Assembly (NCBI GenBank): GCA_026705345.1
Contig: JAPPAV010000143.1
Location: 1 to 42,358, forward strand
Direction: 5' to 3'
Origin: Gammaproteobacteria bacterium
GTDB taxonomy: Bacteria > Pseudomonadota > Gammaproteobacteria > Pseudomonadales > Azotimanducaceae
Length of the DNA stretch: 42,358 bases
Shown here: positions 32,145 to 39,933 of the stretch, in pieces
Layout: each line of letters starts with the position of its first letter
How positions within the stretch are numbered: position 1 is the stretch's first letter
The notes under the pieces: generated by a model
The model's database searches: none
Seen by the model: only the letters and a program-made list of their open reading frames with translations
Told to the model about the DNA's origin: nothing
Made by a program: the position numbers and the translations under genes

Positions 32145-33301
32145 GCAACTTCCGTCTCGTCTGGGCGAACCTGCACCGCCATCCGATCCGCACCTATCTC
32201 ACCCTGCTGTCGGTGCTGGTGGCGTTCCTGCTGTTCGGGCTGCTCCGCACCCTCGCGATCTGGTTCGCGGCCGGCCCGGCGGAAGGCGCGAGTGCCGACA
32301 GACTGGTTGTCACCGGCAAGTACGCGATCATCGACCTGCTGCCAATCAGCCAGCGCAACGCGATGCTGACGGTCGACGGCGTCGAGGCCGTGACGCACTC
32401 GACCTGGTTCGGCGGCAACTACCAGGATCCGTCGAACTTCTTTGCCAAGTTCCCGGTAGAGCCGCGAGCGTTTTTCGACATGTATCCCGAAAGCGTAATC
32501 GACCCCGTCGAACTCGATGCGTTCGAACAGACCCGGACCGGTGCGGTGGCCTCGGCGGATCTCATGCAGAGATTCGGCTGGCAGATCGGCGACAAGATCC
32601 CCATCGAGGCCGACATCTGGCCGATGCGGGACGGCAACCGGAACTGGGTGTTCGATCTCGTGGGATCCTACACGAGCGACGTGGGAAGTCAGGGCAGCAC
32701 GTTGCTGTTCCACTACGATTTCTTCGACGAAGCCCGCGGCTATGCCCCGGGGACGATCGGTTGGTGGACCGTGCGCATTGCCGACGCCGACCGCGCCCCG
32801 GAAGTCGGGAACGCTATCGACGCCTTGTTCGAAAACTCGCAGAACCCGACCAAGACCGGTACGGAGGACGAGTTCGGTCGCGCTTTCGCCGCCCAGATCG
32901 GCGACATCGGCCTGATGGCCACGGGGATTCTCTCCGCGGTCTTCTTCACCGTGTTGCTCCTAACCGGGAACACCATGGCACAAGCGTTGCGGGAACGCAT
33001 TCCGGAACTCGCCGTGCTCAAGACCCTGGGTTTCGGCAACAACCGGGTTGCCTGGTACGTGCTTGGCGAGTCGGTATTGATGTGTACGCTGGGCGGCCTC
33101 TTGGGAATTGGCTTGGCGGCGCTCTTGGCGCCGGTTGCCAATTCGTTCGCCCAGCAGTTCGCGCCCGGCGCCTTCGGCATGTCCTTGCCCGTCGCCGCCG
33201 CCGGCGTGGGCGTGGCGGCGCTGCTTGGCGTCGTGGTGGGCGCCGTGCCCGCATGGAGTGCGCGGCGCTTGACCATCGCCGACGCCCTCAGGAGGAGATG
33301 A
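32141..33301 (+). CDS. FtsX/MacB-type ABC permease (first)
   Basis: A 386-aa inner-membrane permease with the FtsX topology: one N-terminal helix (RTYLTLLSVLVAFLLFGLLR), a large periplasmic domain (about 45-250) and three C-terminal helices beginning at MATGILSAVFFTVLLLTGNT and ending at the VAALLGVVVGAVPAW segment, then the cytosolic tail SARRLTIADALRRR. The ALRERIPELAVLKTLGF motif between helices 2 and 3 is characteristic. The start overlaps the ATPase stop by four bases, and its own stop overlaps an upstream ATG of the second permease. Two different permeases with one ATPase suggest a heterodimeric, LolCE-like arrangement. Confidence 0.92.
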   Translation: MSNFRLVWANLHRHPIRTYLTLLSVLVAFLLFGLLRTLAIWFAAGPAEGASADRLVVTGKYAIIDLLPISQRNAMLTVDGVEAVTHSTWFGGNYQDPSNFFAKFPVEPRAFFDMYPESVIDPVELDAFEQTRTGAVASADLMQRFGWQIGDKIPIEADIWPMRDGNRNWVFDLVGSYTSDVGSQGSTLLFHYDFFDEARGYAPGTIGWWTVRIADADRAPEVGNAIDALFENSQNPTKTGTEDEFGRAFAAQIGDIGLMATGILSAVFFTVLLLTGNTMAQALRERIPELAVLKTLGFGNNRVAWYVLGESVLMCTLGGLLGIGLAALLAPVANSFAQQFAPGAFGMSLPVAAAGVGVAALLGVVVGAVPAWSARRLTIADALRRR

Positions 33302-33306
33302 CGCCG

Positions 33307-34470
33307 ATGTTCGCCCAAGTGTTCGAAGTCACGGCGATGAACCTCAGGAACCTCCCGAACCGCTTGGGCAGTTCCTCGGTGATCGTCGTCGGCATCGGCG
33401 GCGTCGTGGGGGTCCTGGTGGCGATCCTGGCCATGGCGTCGGGTTTCCAGAGCACCCTTGATCGAGGCGGCGACCCCACACGCGCGGTGGTCCTGCGCGG
33501 CGGCTCGGACAACGAGCTCTCCAGTTTCATGGACACGCAGACGATCAACGTGGTCGCCGGCATGCCGGGAATCGTCGAGGCGAGCCCGGAGCTCTACATG
33601 GTGGCCGACGTGCCGAAGCGCTCCACCGGCACCGACGCCAACCTGATCGTGCGGGGTGTTTCCGGGGACGCCTTCGCGTTGCACGACGAAGTGGCGATCG
33701 TGGAGGGACGACCCTTCGATCCGGGCCGGGGCGAGATCATTGCCGGTCGTGGTGCGCACGCCGAATTCGCCGGGATCGACATCGGCGAAACGGTTCGCCT
33801 GCGCCAGTCCGAGTGGACCATCGTGGGCATCTTCGAGGCCGACGGTTCCGCCTACGAGTCCGAACTGTGGGTGGATCTTCCCGTGGCCCAATCGGCTTTT
33901 CGCCTCGACGGCGGCGCGAGCTCAATTCGCCTGCGGCTCGACTCGCCACAGCGAGTCGGCGAACTCGCCGAGCTGATCGAAAACGACCCGCGTCTGGATC
34001 TGAAGCTCTACGGGGAGATCGAGTTCTTCGCACGCCAGGGAGGCGGGCTAACGAACACCATCCGGACGTTCGGGTACGCCGTCGCGATCATCATGGCCAT
34101 CGGTGCGGTGTTTGCGGCACTCAATACCATGTACGCCGCGGTCGTCAGCCGCACCGTCGAGATCGCGACGCTTCGCGCGCTTGGATTCGGTCGGTTCCCG
34201 GTGGTTGCGTCGGTGATGATCGAGTCGATGGCGCTCGCGCTTCTCGGCGGCGTACTTGGTGCCGCGGTCTCGTACTTTGGCTTCAACGGCTACACGGTCT
34301 CGACGCTGAGCAACGCGTCGTTCTCGCAGATCGCCTTCGACTTCGCCGTGACGCCCGAACTGCTCCGCGACGGGCTGGTCTGGGCTCTAGGCCTCGGCGC
34401 GGTCGGCGGCCTGCTACCAGCGATCCGCGCGGCGCTACTGCCGATCACCGTGGCGCTGCGGGGGGAGTAG
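33307..34470 (+). CDS. FtsX/MacB-type ABC permease (second)
   Basis: A 387-aa partner permease with the same four-helix layout: VIVVGIGGVVGVLVAILAMA, a periplasmic domain (about 50-260) and three C-terminal helices (TFGYAVAIIMAIGAVFAALN, SVMIESMALALLGGVLGAAV, LVWALGLGAVGGLLPAIRAA). The RTVEIATLRALGFGRFPV motif matches the family. Two starts are possible: ATG 33298, which overlaps the previous stop but lies only two bases from AGGAGG, and ATG 33307, which has better spacing and is chosen here. The open frame continues upstream to 32095, but that part is a shadow of the first permease. Three palindromic repeats follow the stop codon at 34470. Confidence 0.9.
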   Translation: MFAQVFEVTAMNLRNLPNRLGSSSVIVVGIGGVVGVLVAILAMASGFQSTLDRGGDPTRAVVLRGGSDNELSSFMDTQTINVVAGMPGIVEASPELYMVADVPKRSTGTDANLIVRGVSGDAFALHDEVAIVEGRPFDPGRGEIIAGRGAHAEFAGIDIGETVRLRQSEWTIVGIFEADGSAYESELWVDLPVAQSAFRLDGGASSIRLRLDSPQRVGELAELIENDPRLDLKLYGEIEFFARQGGGLTNTIRTFGYAVAIIMAIGAVFAALNTMYAAVVSRTVEIATLRALGFGRFPVVASVMIESMALALLGGVLGAAVSYFGFNGYTVSTLSNASFSQIAFDFAVTPELLRDGLVWALGLGAVGGLLPAIRAALLPITVALRGE

Positions 34471-34473
34471 ACC

Positions 34474-34608
34474 GTAGGGGACGGGCTTGTCCCGTCCCGT
34501 TGACGAGAAGCCAGCATGTGCTGTGCGGGCGACCACAAGGGTCGCCCCTACGGCGACACGCGCCATCTCGATTGGACGACCCGTAGGGCACGGGCTTGTC
34601 CCGTCCCG
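34474..34608. repeat. Cluster of three dispersed palindromic repeats
   Basis: Between the convergent second permease and the universal stress gene are three copies: GTAGGGGACGGGCTTGTCCC(GTCCCG) at 34474-34499, the inverted relative GTAGGGGCGACCCTTGTGGT(CGCCCGC) read on the minus strand at 34551-34525, and GTAGGGCACGGGCTTGTCCC(GTCCCG) at 34583-34608. Each can form a GGGAC/GTCCC-type hairpin. They fill the noncoding gap and may act as bidirectional transcript ends. Other copies are listed separately. Confidence 0.8.
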
Positions 34609-34641
34609 TTTGCGACTTCTGTGACAGGGAAGGCGTCTGCG

Positions 34642-35472
34642 TCAGCGGACCCGCACCGCCAGCACGTCGCACCGGGCGCCGTGCAACATCGCATTCGCGG
34701 TCGAACCCGTGAGTAGCTGCAGACCGTGCTTGCCATGGGTGCCGACCACAATGAGATCGGCACCGATCTTCATGGCGAGATCGTGGACCCGGTGTGCGAC
34801 GTTGCCGACCACCTCAAAGACGTTCTCGTCCTCGATGCCATAGCTGTCGGCCAAATGACCCAGTCGCTCCGCGGCTTCGTCCATCACGACTTCGTGGGGC
34901 GTGTGGGTGACATTGCACACCGCCAGTTCCGCGCTGCAATGCAGCGCCACGCGATTCGCTTCCTCCATGACCTGGAACGACTCGTCGCCGAGGTCGACGG
35001 CGGCAAGGACCTTCTCGTAGCGTGGTAGTTCGCCGTCGTGTTTTTCGTCGATGTGCACCGCAAGGACGTCGCAGGGGGTGCCGTGGATCATTGCGTTGGA
35101 TGTCGACCCGAACAGCGTCCGCGCACCGTGGTGTCCGTGGCTGCCGACCACCACAAGATCCGAGCTCTCCCGTGCATAGGTATGTAAGGCATCAGCGGCC
35201 GAGCCGTCCAAGACGCGGACCCGGTTGATTCCGCGTTTGGCACCGACCTGCTTTAGGTAACGGTCGGCTTGGCGAGCGATGGCTTCGTCGAGGGCTTCGG
35301 AGGTGTCGAAGTTGCCTTGGGGGTAGTCGTGGTGTTCGTGGTGAAACCGGTTGCAGGCATGCACGGCTTCTATGCGGTTCGGGTCGGCAAGCTCGCACGC
35401 TCGTGCGAGGACAGCGTCGGCCGTGCGTTGATGCATGTCGAGGCCAACCAGCACGTGTTGGAAAACGCCCAT
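34642..35472 (-). CDS. Tandem universal stress protein (two UspA domains)
   Basis: A 276-aa cytosolic protein with two UspA domains. Each ends in the ATP-binding signature: VVVGSHGHHGARTLFGSTSN and VVVGTHGKHGLQLLTGSTAN, both followed by AM(I/L)HG and CDVLAVH/R. Both keep the G-2x-G-9x-G-S/T pattern, so nucleotide binding is likely in both halves, as in the UspE-type layout. The first half has a His-rich insert (HACNRFHHEHHDYPQGN) that might bind metal. AGAAGGAGG upstream of the ATG at 35472 supports the start. The gene stands alone, convergent with the export operon, consistent with monocistronic stress control. Confidence 0.93.
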   Translation of the reverse strand: MGVFQHVLVGLDMHQRTADAVLARACELADPNRIEAVHACNRFHHEHHDYPQGNFDTSEALDEAIARQADRYLKQVGAKRGINRVRVLDGSAADALHTYARESSDLVVVGSHGHHGARTLFGSTSNAMIHGTPCDVLAVHIDEKHDGELPRYEKVLAAVDLGDESFQVMEEANRVALHCSAELAVCNVTHTPHEVVMDEAAERLGHLADSYGIEDENVFEVVGNVAHRVHDLAMKIGADLIVVGTHGKHGLQLLTGSTANAMLHGARCDVLAVRVR

Positions 35473-35615
35473 CGCTTAAGCCTCCTTCTGTAAGGGTTTC
35501 GGAGTTCCTCAACTGCGAAACTAACGCCCGTCCAATCGTGTTGCGAAGAAACGATTTGTCATAAGCGGATTCGCAGTCGGATTGAACCGGAATTAGCAGC
35601 CAGGGACGGTCGGCA

Positions 35616-36098
35616 TCAATAAATGCCGGCCTCGAGTCCCGCCGCGAGGGCCATGCCCAGTTCCCGGCAGGCCTCCAAGTGGGTGTCCTCCACGCCTCCC
35701 GCGGCGATCACCGGATCCTGCACCTCCGTGAATGGATAGCCGTTGGCGATGCGCCGGATCGCGGTGAGTGCCCCCTGACCGTCGTTGCCGGCGCTGATAA
35801 ACATCGCGTAGGGGAGGGGTTGCAGCTTGCCTTCCACGGGATAGAAGGTGCGATCGAGGAAATCCTTCATGGCCCCGGACATGTAGCCGAAGTTCTCGGG
35901 CGTCCCGAGAATCAAGGCATGTGCCCAGAGGAGATCTTCGGGTCCGGCGTCGAAGGCTCGCTTGAAGCGGACGTCGACACCCTCGATCAGCGCATCGGTG
36001 GCACCCTGATACACGGCTTGGGCCATGGACTCCGTGCTCCCGCCCATCGAGTGGTAGACGAGGAGAAGGTGCTTTTGTGCGGGGCCGGTGCCCGTCAT
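35616..36098 (-). CDS. Flavodoxin-fold NAD(P)H reductase (FMN-binding)
   Basis: A 160-aa flavodoxin/NADPH-dependent FMN reductase fold. The FMN phosphate loop is LVYHSMGGSTESMAQAV, the second flavin loop is ILGTPENFGYMSGAMKDFLD, and FISAGNDGQGALTAI follows the next strand. The ATG at 36098 is chosen because the conserved first strand begins there; the open frame continues 79 codons upstream without homology and would run into the divergent promoter region. It is probably a soluble quinone, azo or flavin reductase. It diverges from the threonine dehydratase with a 115-bp gap. Confidence 0.85.
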   Translation of the reverse strand: MTGTGPAQKHLLLVYHSMGGSTESMAQAVYQGATDALIEGVDVRFKRAFDAGPEDLLWAHALILGTPENFGYMSGAMKDFLDRTFYPVEGKLQPLPYAMFISAGNDGQGALTAIRRIANGYPFTEVQDPVIAAGGVEDTHLEACRELGMALAAGLEAGIY

Positions 36099-36114
36099 GA
36101 CCCAGTCCGATGCG

Positions 36115-36120
36115 TATAAT
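36115..36120 (+). promoter_or_regulatory. Candidate -10 box for threonine dehydratase
   Basis: A perfect TATAAT lies 93 bases before the dehydratase ATG and just inside the divergent gap. The -35 position (about 36092) reads CCGTCA, only a partial match to TTGACA. The 90-base leader carries no attenuator that I can recognise. Confidence 0.35.
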
Positions 36121-36213
36121 CGCGCCGAGCAAAATAGCACAGCCGTCGGGACGAACCCGACCCGTTCGGCTTCTTGACACCTCTTCGCGGGATCTCGCTC
36201 CAAGGAGTGTGGG

Positions 36214-37428
36214 ATGGATGCCAAGCCGGTAACGCTTGATGCGGTCAAGGCGGCTCGCATGCGGCTTGGCGACAGCGTAGTCTGCACCCCGCTCGTGAGG
36301 TCCGAGACGCTGTCGGCGCAACTCGGCGCCGACATCTACCTTAAGTTCGAAAACCAGCAGTTCACCGCTTCCTTCAAGGAACGCGGCGCGTTGAACCGGC
36401 TCCTGCTCCTCGGCGACGCCGAGCGTGCCGGTGGCGTGACGGCGATGTCCGCGGGCAACCACGCCCAGGCACTCGCCTATCACGGGGCGAGGCTCAACAT
36501 TCCGGTCTGCATCGTCATGCCGCGCCACACGCCCAACGCGAAGGTCGAACAGACACGGGTCTTCGGTGCCGAGGTCATTCTGCACGGCAACCAGTTCGCC
36601 GAGACCTTGGACTTCACCAAGCGTCTCGCCAAGGAGAGGGGCTACACGCTCATCCACCCGTTCGATGACGAGGCCGTTATTGCCGGGCAGGGCACGCTGG
36701 GCATCGAGATGTTCGAGCAAGTGCCCAACCTCGACACCATCATCGCTCCCGTCGGCGGAGGTGGCCTGATCGCCGGCACCGCAGTCGCGGCCAAGGCGCT
36801 AAGGCCCAGGGTCGCGATCGTCGGTGTGCAGGCGGACCGGTTCAGCGCGGCGGCGGACATCTTCAACGGCCGGAAGCCGGCACCGGGAAAGCCTGGGACG
36901 GTGGCCGAGGGGATCGCCGTCGAGACGCCGGGGATCAAGACGATGGCGATCATCCGCGAGCACGTTGATCGAATGGTGACCGTCAGCGAACACGACATTG
37001 AAGCCGCCGTCTTCAAACTTCTCGAGGTTGAGAAAACCGTGACGGAGGGGGCCGGGGCGGCGGCGCTCGCGGCCGTCATGGTGGACCGGTCGCTGGCGGT
37101 GGGAAAGACGGCGCTGATCCTGACCGGGGGCAACATCGACATGATGATCCTGTCGTCCGTGCTGCAGCGAGGTCTGGTGCGCACCAAGCGGCTGGTGCGG
37201 CTTGCCGTGGAGACGCCCGACGTCCCTGGCACCTTGGCGCATCTCACGGGAATACTCGGCGATCTGGACAGCAACATCGTCGACGTCGTCCACCAGCGCG
37301 CGTTCGGGGCGTCGTCGGTACGTGCGACCCGAATCGAGTTCGTGCTCCAGATGCGCGGCGAAGAGCAGGTCGAGGTCGTGGTCAAGACATTGAGGGAAGC
37401 GGGCTACGACGCCCAGTTGGCACCGTAG
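36214..37428 (+). CDS. ilvA: Threonine ammonia-lyase with ACT domain
   Basis: A 404-aa PLP enzyme that deaminates threonine to 2-oxobutanoate, the first step to isoleucine. PLP Lys55 sits in FTASFKERGALNRLL, with the SAGNHAQALAYHGARL loop and the glycine-rich phosphate cup PVGGGGLIAGTAV. The C-terminal segment after about 325 (RLVRLAVETPDVPGTLAHLT and onwards) is a single ACT domain, as in the roughly 400-aa threonine dehydratases of many bacteria; long IlvA proteins have two. AAGGAG lies six bases before the ATG. Its TAG stop is contributed by a dispersed repeat (GTAGGAGACGCC..., 37425-37452). A serine/threonine catabolic role (TdcB-like) cannot be excluded. Confidence 0.9.
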   Translation: MDAKPVTLDAVKAARMRLGDSVVCTPLVRSETLSAQLGADIYLKFENQQFTASFKERGALNRLLLLGDAERAGGVTAMSAGNHAQALAYHGARLNIPVCIVMPRHTPNAKVEQTRVFGAEVILHGNQFAETLDFTKRLAKERGYTLIHPFDDEAVIAGQGTLGIEMFEQVPNLDTIIAPVGGGGLIAGTAVAAKALRPRVAIVGVQADRFSAAADIFNGRKPAPGKPGTVAEGIAVETPGIKTMAIIREHVDRMVTVSEHDIEAAVFKLLEVEKTVTEGAGAAALAAVMVDRSLAVGKTALILTGGNIDMMILSSVLQRGLVRTKRLVRLAVETPDVPGTLAHLTGILGDLDSNIVDVVHQRAFGASSVRATRIEFVLQMRGEEQVEVVVKTLREAGYDAQLAP

Positions 37429-37452
37429 GAGACGCCTTCGTGGCGTCCCGTC
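37425..37452. repeat. Dispersed palindromic repeat containing a stop codon
   Basis: GTAGGAGACGCCTTCGTGGC(GTCCCGTC) is a variant of the GTAGGGG...-type repeat with arms GACGCC/GGCGTC around TTCGT. The TAG inside GTAG (37426-37428) is the stop codon of the threonine dehydratase. It lies in the short convergent gap before the LLM monooxygenase. Confidence 0.7.
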
Positions 37453-37482
37453 GCGATGACCGATAGCGCTCGGGACTACGTC

Positions 37483-38349
37483 CTATCCTGCCTTCACCTC
37501 TTCGACGACGGCTGCGTAGCGGTCCAGCAAGGGCACGACGACGTCCTCTTTCGCCGGCGGCACGACGAAGATCACCTGGTCGAAGCCTTGCCCGATCCGA
37601 CCGCGGACTTCGCCGGCGTCCGGTGGCGCGCCGAACAACGCCAAGTCGATATCTTCCAGCCGGCGCCCGTGGGCTTCGACCGCTTCCTTCAGGCGTTCCA
37701 TGTTTCCGGATCCGAGGCCGCCGATGGGCATCCAACCGTCGCCGTAGTCGGCGATGCGGTCGAAGACCCACCTCGAGTTGGCACCGATCCAGATCGGCGG
37801 ACCGTTCTCCTGGATAGGCTTCGGGTAGGACCAGATGGGGTCGAAGTCGACGTGTTCGCCGTGGAACTCGGCCTCCTCGTTGTTCCAGATCTCGCGCATG
37901 GCGAGGACCTTCTCGCGGACCACGGCCCAGCGGCTCTTGTAGTCGGCGCCGTGGTTTTCCATTTCCTCCCGGTTCCACCCGGCGCCGATGCCGATGGTGG
38001 CGCGACCGTCGGATATCGTGTCGAGGGACGCGATCTCCTTGGCCAGCGTGATGGGATCGCGTTCGATGACCAGGCAGATGCCGGTGCCCAGCCGGATTCG
38101 CTCGGTGGCTGCCGCGGCCGCCCCCAACGCGACGAAGGGATCGTGGGCGCGCCAATACATCTCCGGCAGTTCGCCGCCGCCCGGGAACGGCGTCGCGCGA
38201 CTGGCCGGGATGTGGGTGTGTTCGGGAAAGAACAGGCTGTCGAAGCCACGTTCCTCCACGGCCCGGGCGACCTCCACCGGGCCGATGGCGGTGTCGGTAG
38301 GGAACATGGTGACGCCGAACTGGGCATTGTCGAGTCCACGGAAAGCCAT
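37483..38349 (-). CDS. LLM-class (probably F420-dependent) oxidoreductase
   Basis: A 288-aa luciferase-superfamily TIM barrel. FGVTMFPTDTAIGPVEVARA, the EERGFDSLFFPEHTHIPASR block, RIRLGTGICLVIERDPITLA, TISDGRATIGIGAGWNREEM and PPIWIGANS match the group of TIGR03619-like F420-dependent enzymes. Cofactor choice (F420 or FMN) cannot be settled from the sequence. CGAGGAG upstream of the ATG at 38349 is a good ribosome site. A gene for an enoyl-CoA hydratase lies 34 bases upstream on the same strand, so the two are probably co-transcribed. Confidence 0.9.
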   Translation of the reverse strand: MAFRGLDNAQFGVTMFPTDTAIGPVEVARAVEERGFDSLFFPEHTHIPASRATPFPGGGELPEMYWRAHDPFVALGAAAAATERIRLGTGICLVIERDPITLAKEIASLDTISDGRATIGIGAGWNREEMENHGADYKSRWAVVREKVLAMREIWNNEEAEFHGEHVDFDPIWSYPKPIQENGPPIWIGANSRWVFDRIADYGDGWMPIGGLGSGNMERLKEAVEAHGRRLEDIDLALFGAPPDAGEVRGRIGQGFDQVIFVVPPAKEDVVVPLLDRYAAVVEEVKAG

Positions 38350-38383
38350 TGCGTTCTCCTCGCGTAACGGTTGATCGGATAGG

Positions 38384-39154
38384 TTAGATGTCGGAAAAGT
38401 CGCCGTGTCGGCCAGCGCCTTCGTTGAACCGGGTCGCGCCGTGTATGGTCTCGCCGGATTTGATCACCTCGCGCCCGAGCAACGTCTCCTGCTGCAGCGC
38501 ATCGGGAATCGGCTTGCCCCATTGGGTGAGCACGGAGCGCCGGTCGCTGCGCAGGCAGCGCTGAGGAAACCGCGTCAGGGTCTCTGCGAGGCGGACCGCT
38601 TCATGTAGCGCCTCGCCGTCGTCGGTCAGCCGGTTTGCCAGGCCGATTCCTCGGGCCTCTTCGCCGCCAACACCCCGGCCAGTCAGGATCATGTCCATCG
38701 CGTGGCTTTGACCGATCAGGCGGGGTAGCCGGACCGTTCCGCCATCCACCAACGGGACACCCCAGCGCCGGTTGTAGACGCCGAACACGGCAGAACGCGC
38801 CGCCACCCGCAGGTCGCACCACAGCGCGAGTTCGAGGCCGCCCGCAACCGCATACCCCTCCACGGCGGCGATGACCGGTTTCGACAAGGTCATTCGCGTC
38901 GGACCGAGCGGCCCGTCCCCTTCCAGAGTCACCCGGTTGCCTCTCCCGGCCGCCACGGCCTTGAGATCCGCACCGGCACAGAAGTGGCCGCCGGCACCCG
39001 TGAGGACGCATGCCGAGCGCTGCCTGTCGGCGTCGAACGCGCGAAACGCATCCGCCAACGCATTGGCCGTGGCATGGTCGATGGCGTTGCGGACCTCGGG
39101 CCGGTCGATCGTGATCACCAGAAGATCGCCGTGCTTGTCGGTTCTAACGGTCAT
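38384..39154 (-). CDS. Enoyl-CoA hydratase/isomerase family protein (second copy)
   Basis: A 256-aa crotonase. ITIDRPEVRNAIDHATANAL, first oxyanion loop FCAGADLKAVAAGRG, second loop VIAAVEGYAVAGGLELALWC, then the FGVYNRRWGVPLVDGGTVRL segment, where crotonase-type hydratases often carry a catalytic Glu. Here that region has Asp and Arg instead, so a classical hydratase mechanism is doubtful. It is quite diverged from the 5269-6057 copy, so the two are not a recent duplication. The ATG at 39154 is the clear start; no strong Shine-Dalgarno was seen. Confidence 0.88.
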   Translation of the reverse strand: MTVRTDKHGDLLVITIDRPEVRNAIDHATANALADAFRAFDADRQRSACVLTGAGGHFCAGADLKAVAAGRGNRVTLEGDGPLGPTRMTLSKPVIAAVEGYAVAGGLELALWCDLRVAARSAVFGVYNRRWGVPLVDGGTVRLPRLIGQSHAMDMILTGRGVGGEEARGIGLANRLTDDGEALHEAVRLAETLTRFPQRCLRSDRRSVLTQWGKPIPDALQQETLLGREVIKSGETIHGATRFNEGAGRHGDFSDI

Positions 39155-39450
39155 TTGCGGACCTCGGGAACACCACTCGGTCTTGGCGATTCGTGGATGT
39201 TAGCTCGATTCGAACGGACGCGCCCTTACAGGCGTATTGTTTATATAGAACTGGTCTCTTATTCCGTGAATCTGGTGATGATGGGCAATCATCTCGAGAA
39301 ACCGGTGCCGATGCGGGTAGAATCCGCCCGTTTCCGTCACTTGCGGTAACAAGAAGGGGGTTTGGAAGCTAGAAAAGACTTGCAGTCCCCTAGCGTTTCG
39401 CGGACTATCGCCTAAAGCTCCGAAGGGTAACAGGAGGGACCCGCCGGACT
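39155..39450. promoter_or_regulatory. Divergent intergenic region, comparatively AT-rich
   Basis: This gap of about 296 bp separates the hydratase (minus) and the small membrane protein (plus). Its AT content rises around 39235-39265 (TTGTTTATATAGAAC), which would suit promoters on either strand. TAGAAT at 39318-39323 is another possible plus-strand -10. No -35 partner is convincing, and no RNA gene or repeat is seen. Confidence 0.3.
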
Positions 39451-39873
39451 ATGGGATATGTCAACGCGGTCATCGCCGCAGCGCTGTTGTTGCTCGCGGT
39501 GTTGAAACTCGACGACCCGCCCGGAGCATCCATGTTCTTGGTCGGGGCGTTGATTGCCGCGGTGTCGCTGAAGCACTACTTGAGTGCATGGTCGGTTCGC
39601 GTGCTTGCCTTTCTCGCCGCGGGGACGCTCTTCTGCTACTTCGGTCAGTTCTTCTATCTTGTACCGCACCTGCAGCCAAGCTGGTATTGGGAATGGCAGG
39701 GCGACGCACTCGAAGCCACGGCCTTGTTGCTGTCCGGGTTCGCGATGATCCCGGTCCTCTCGGAGTACAGTTGCCGGATGAAGGCGACCCGCGAGTGTGA
39801 ACGCGGTCGCCGCCAGTTCGAGGCTCGCAAACCGCTGCTCGCCGGATTCAAGGGTTTCGAGATCGGTCGCTAG
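39451..39873 (+). CDS. Small integral membrane protein, unrecognised
   Basis: A 140-aa protein with four predicted helices: AVIAAALLLLAVLKL, ASMFLVGALIAAVSLKHYL, VLAFLAAGTLFCYFGQFFYL and ATALLLSGFAMIPVLSEYSC. A basic cytosolic tail (ECERGRRQFEARKPLLAGFK) follows. I do not recognise a family and there are no catalytic motifs. AGGAGG is present upstream but lies about 13 bases from the ATG, longer than usual. It is followed 60 bases later by the UPF0324 transporter on the same strand and might be co-transcribed with it. Confidence 0.7.
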   Translation: MGYVNAVIAAALLLLAVLKLDDPPGASMFLVGALIAAVSLKHYLSAWSVRVLAFLAAGTLFCYFGQFFYLVPHLQPSWYWEWQGDALEATALLLSGFAMIPVLSEYSCRMKATRECERGRRQFEARKPLLAGFKGFEIGR

Positions 39874-39917
39874 GCCGCCCCGCGTGCGGCGTGTGGGCGA
39901 CCTGATCGCGCCGGTCC

Positions 39918-39930
39918 GGGCGCGCGGTCG
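39918..39930 (+). repeat. GGGCGCGCGGTCG repeat copy
   Basis: The same 12-13-mer appears twice at 19688-19700 and 19715-19727 upstream of the thioredoxin-ankyrin protein. Here it lies directly before the UPF0324 start. It looks like a partial member of the dispersed repeat family, with flanks GCGACCTGATCGCGCCGGTC. Confidence 0.6.
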
Positions 39931-39933
39931 CTC

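Noticed and set aside
32095-33306. Upstream extension of the second permease to a 791-aa protein
   Set aside because: It overlaps the first permease in another frame. The family start and the ribosome site are at 33298-33307.
34474-34608. A possible small CRISPR array from three repeats
   Set aside because: The units vary in sequence and orientation, the gaps differ, and no cas genes or regular spacers are present.
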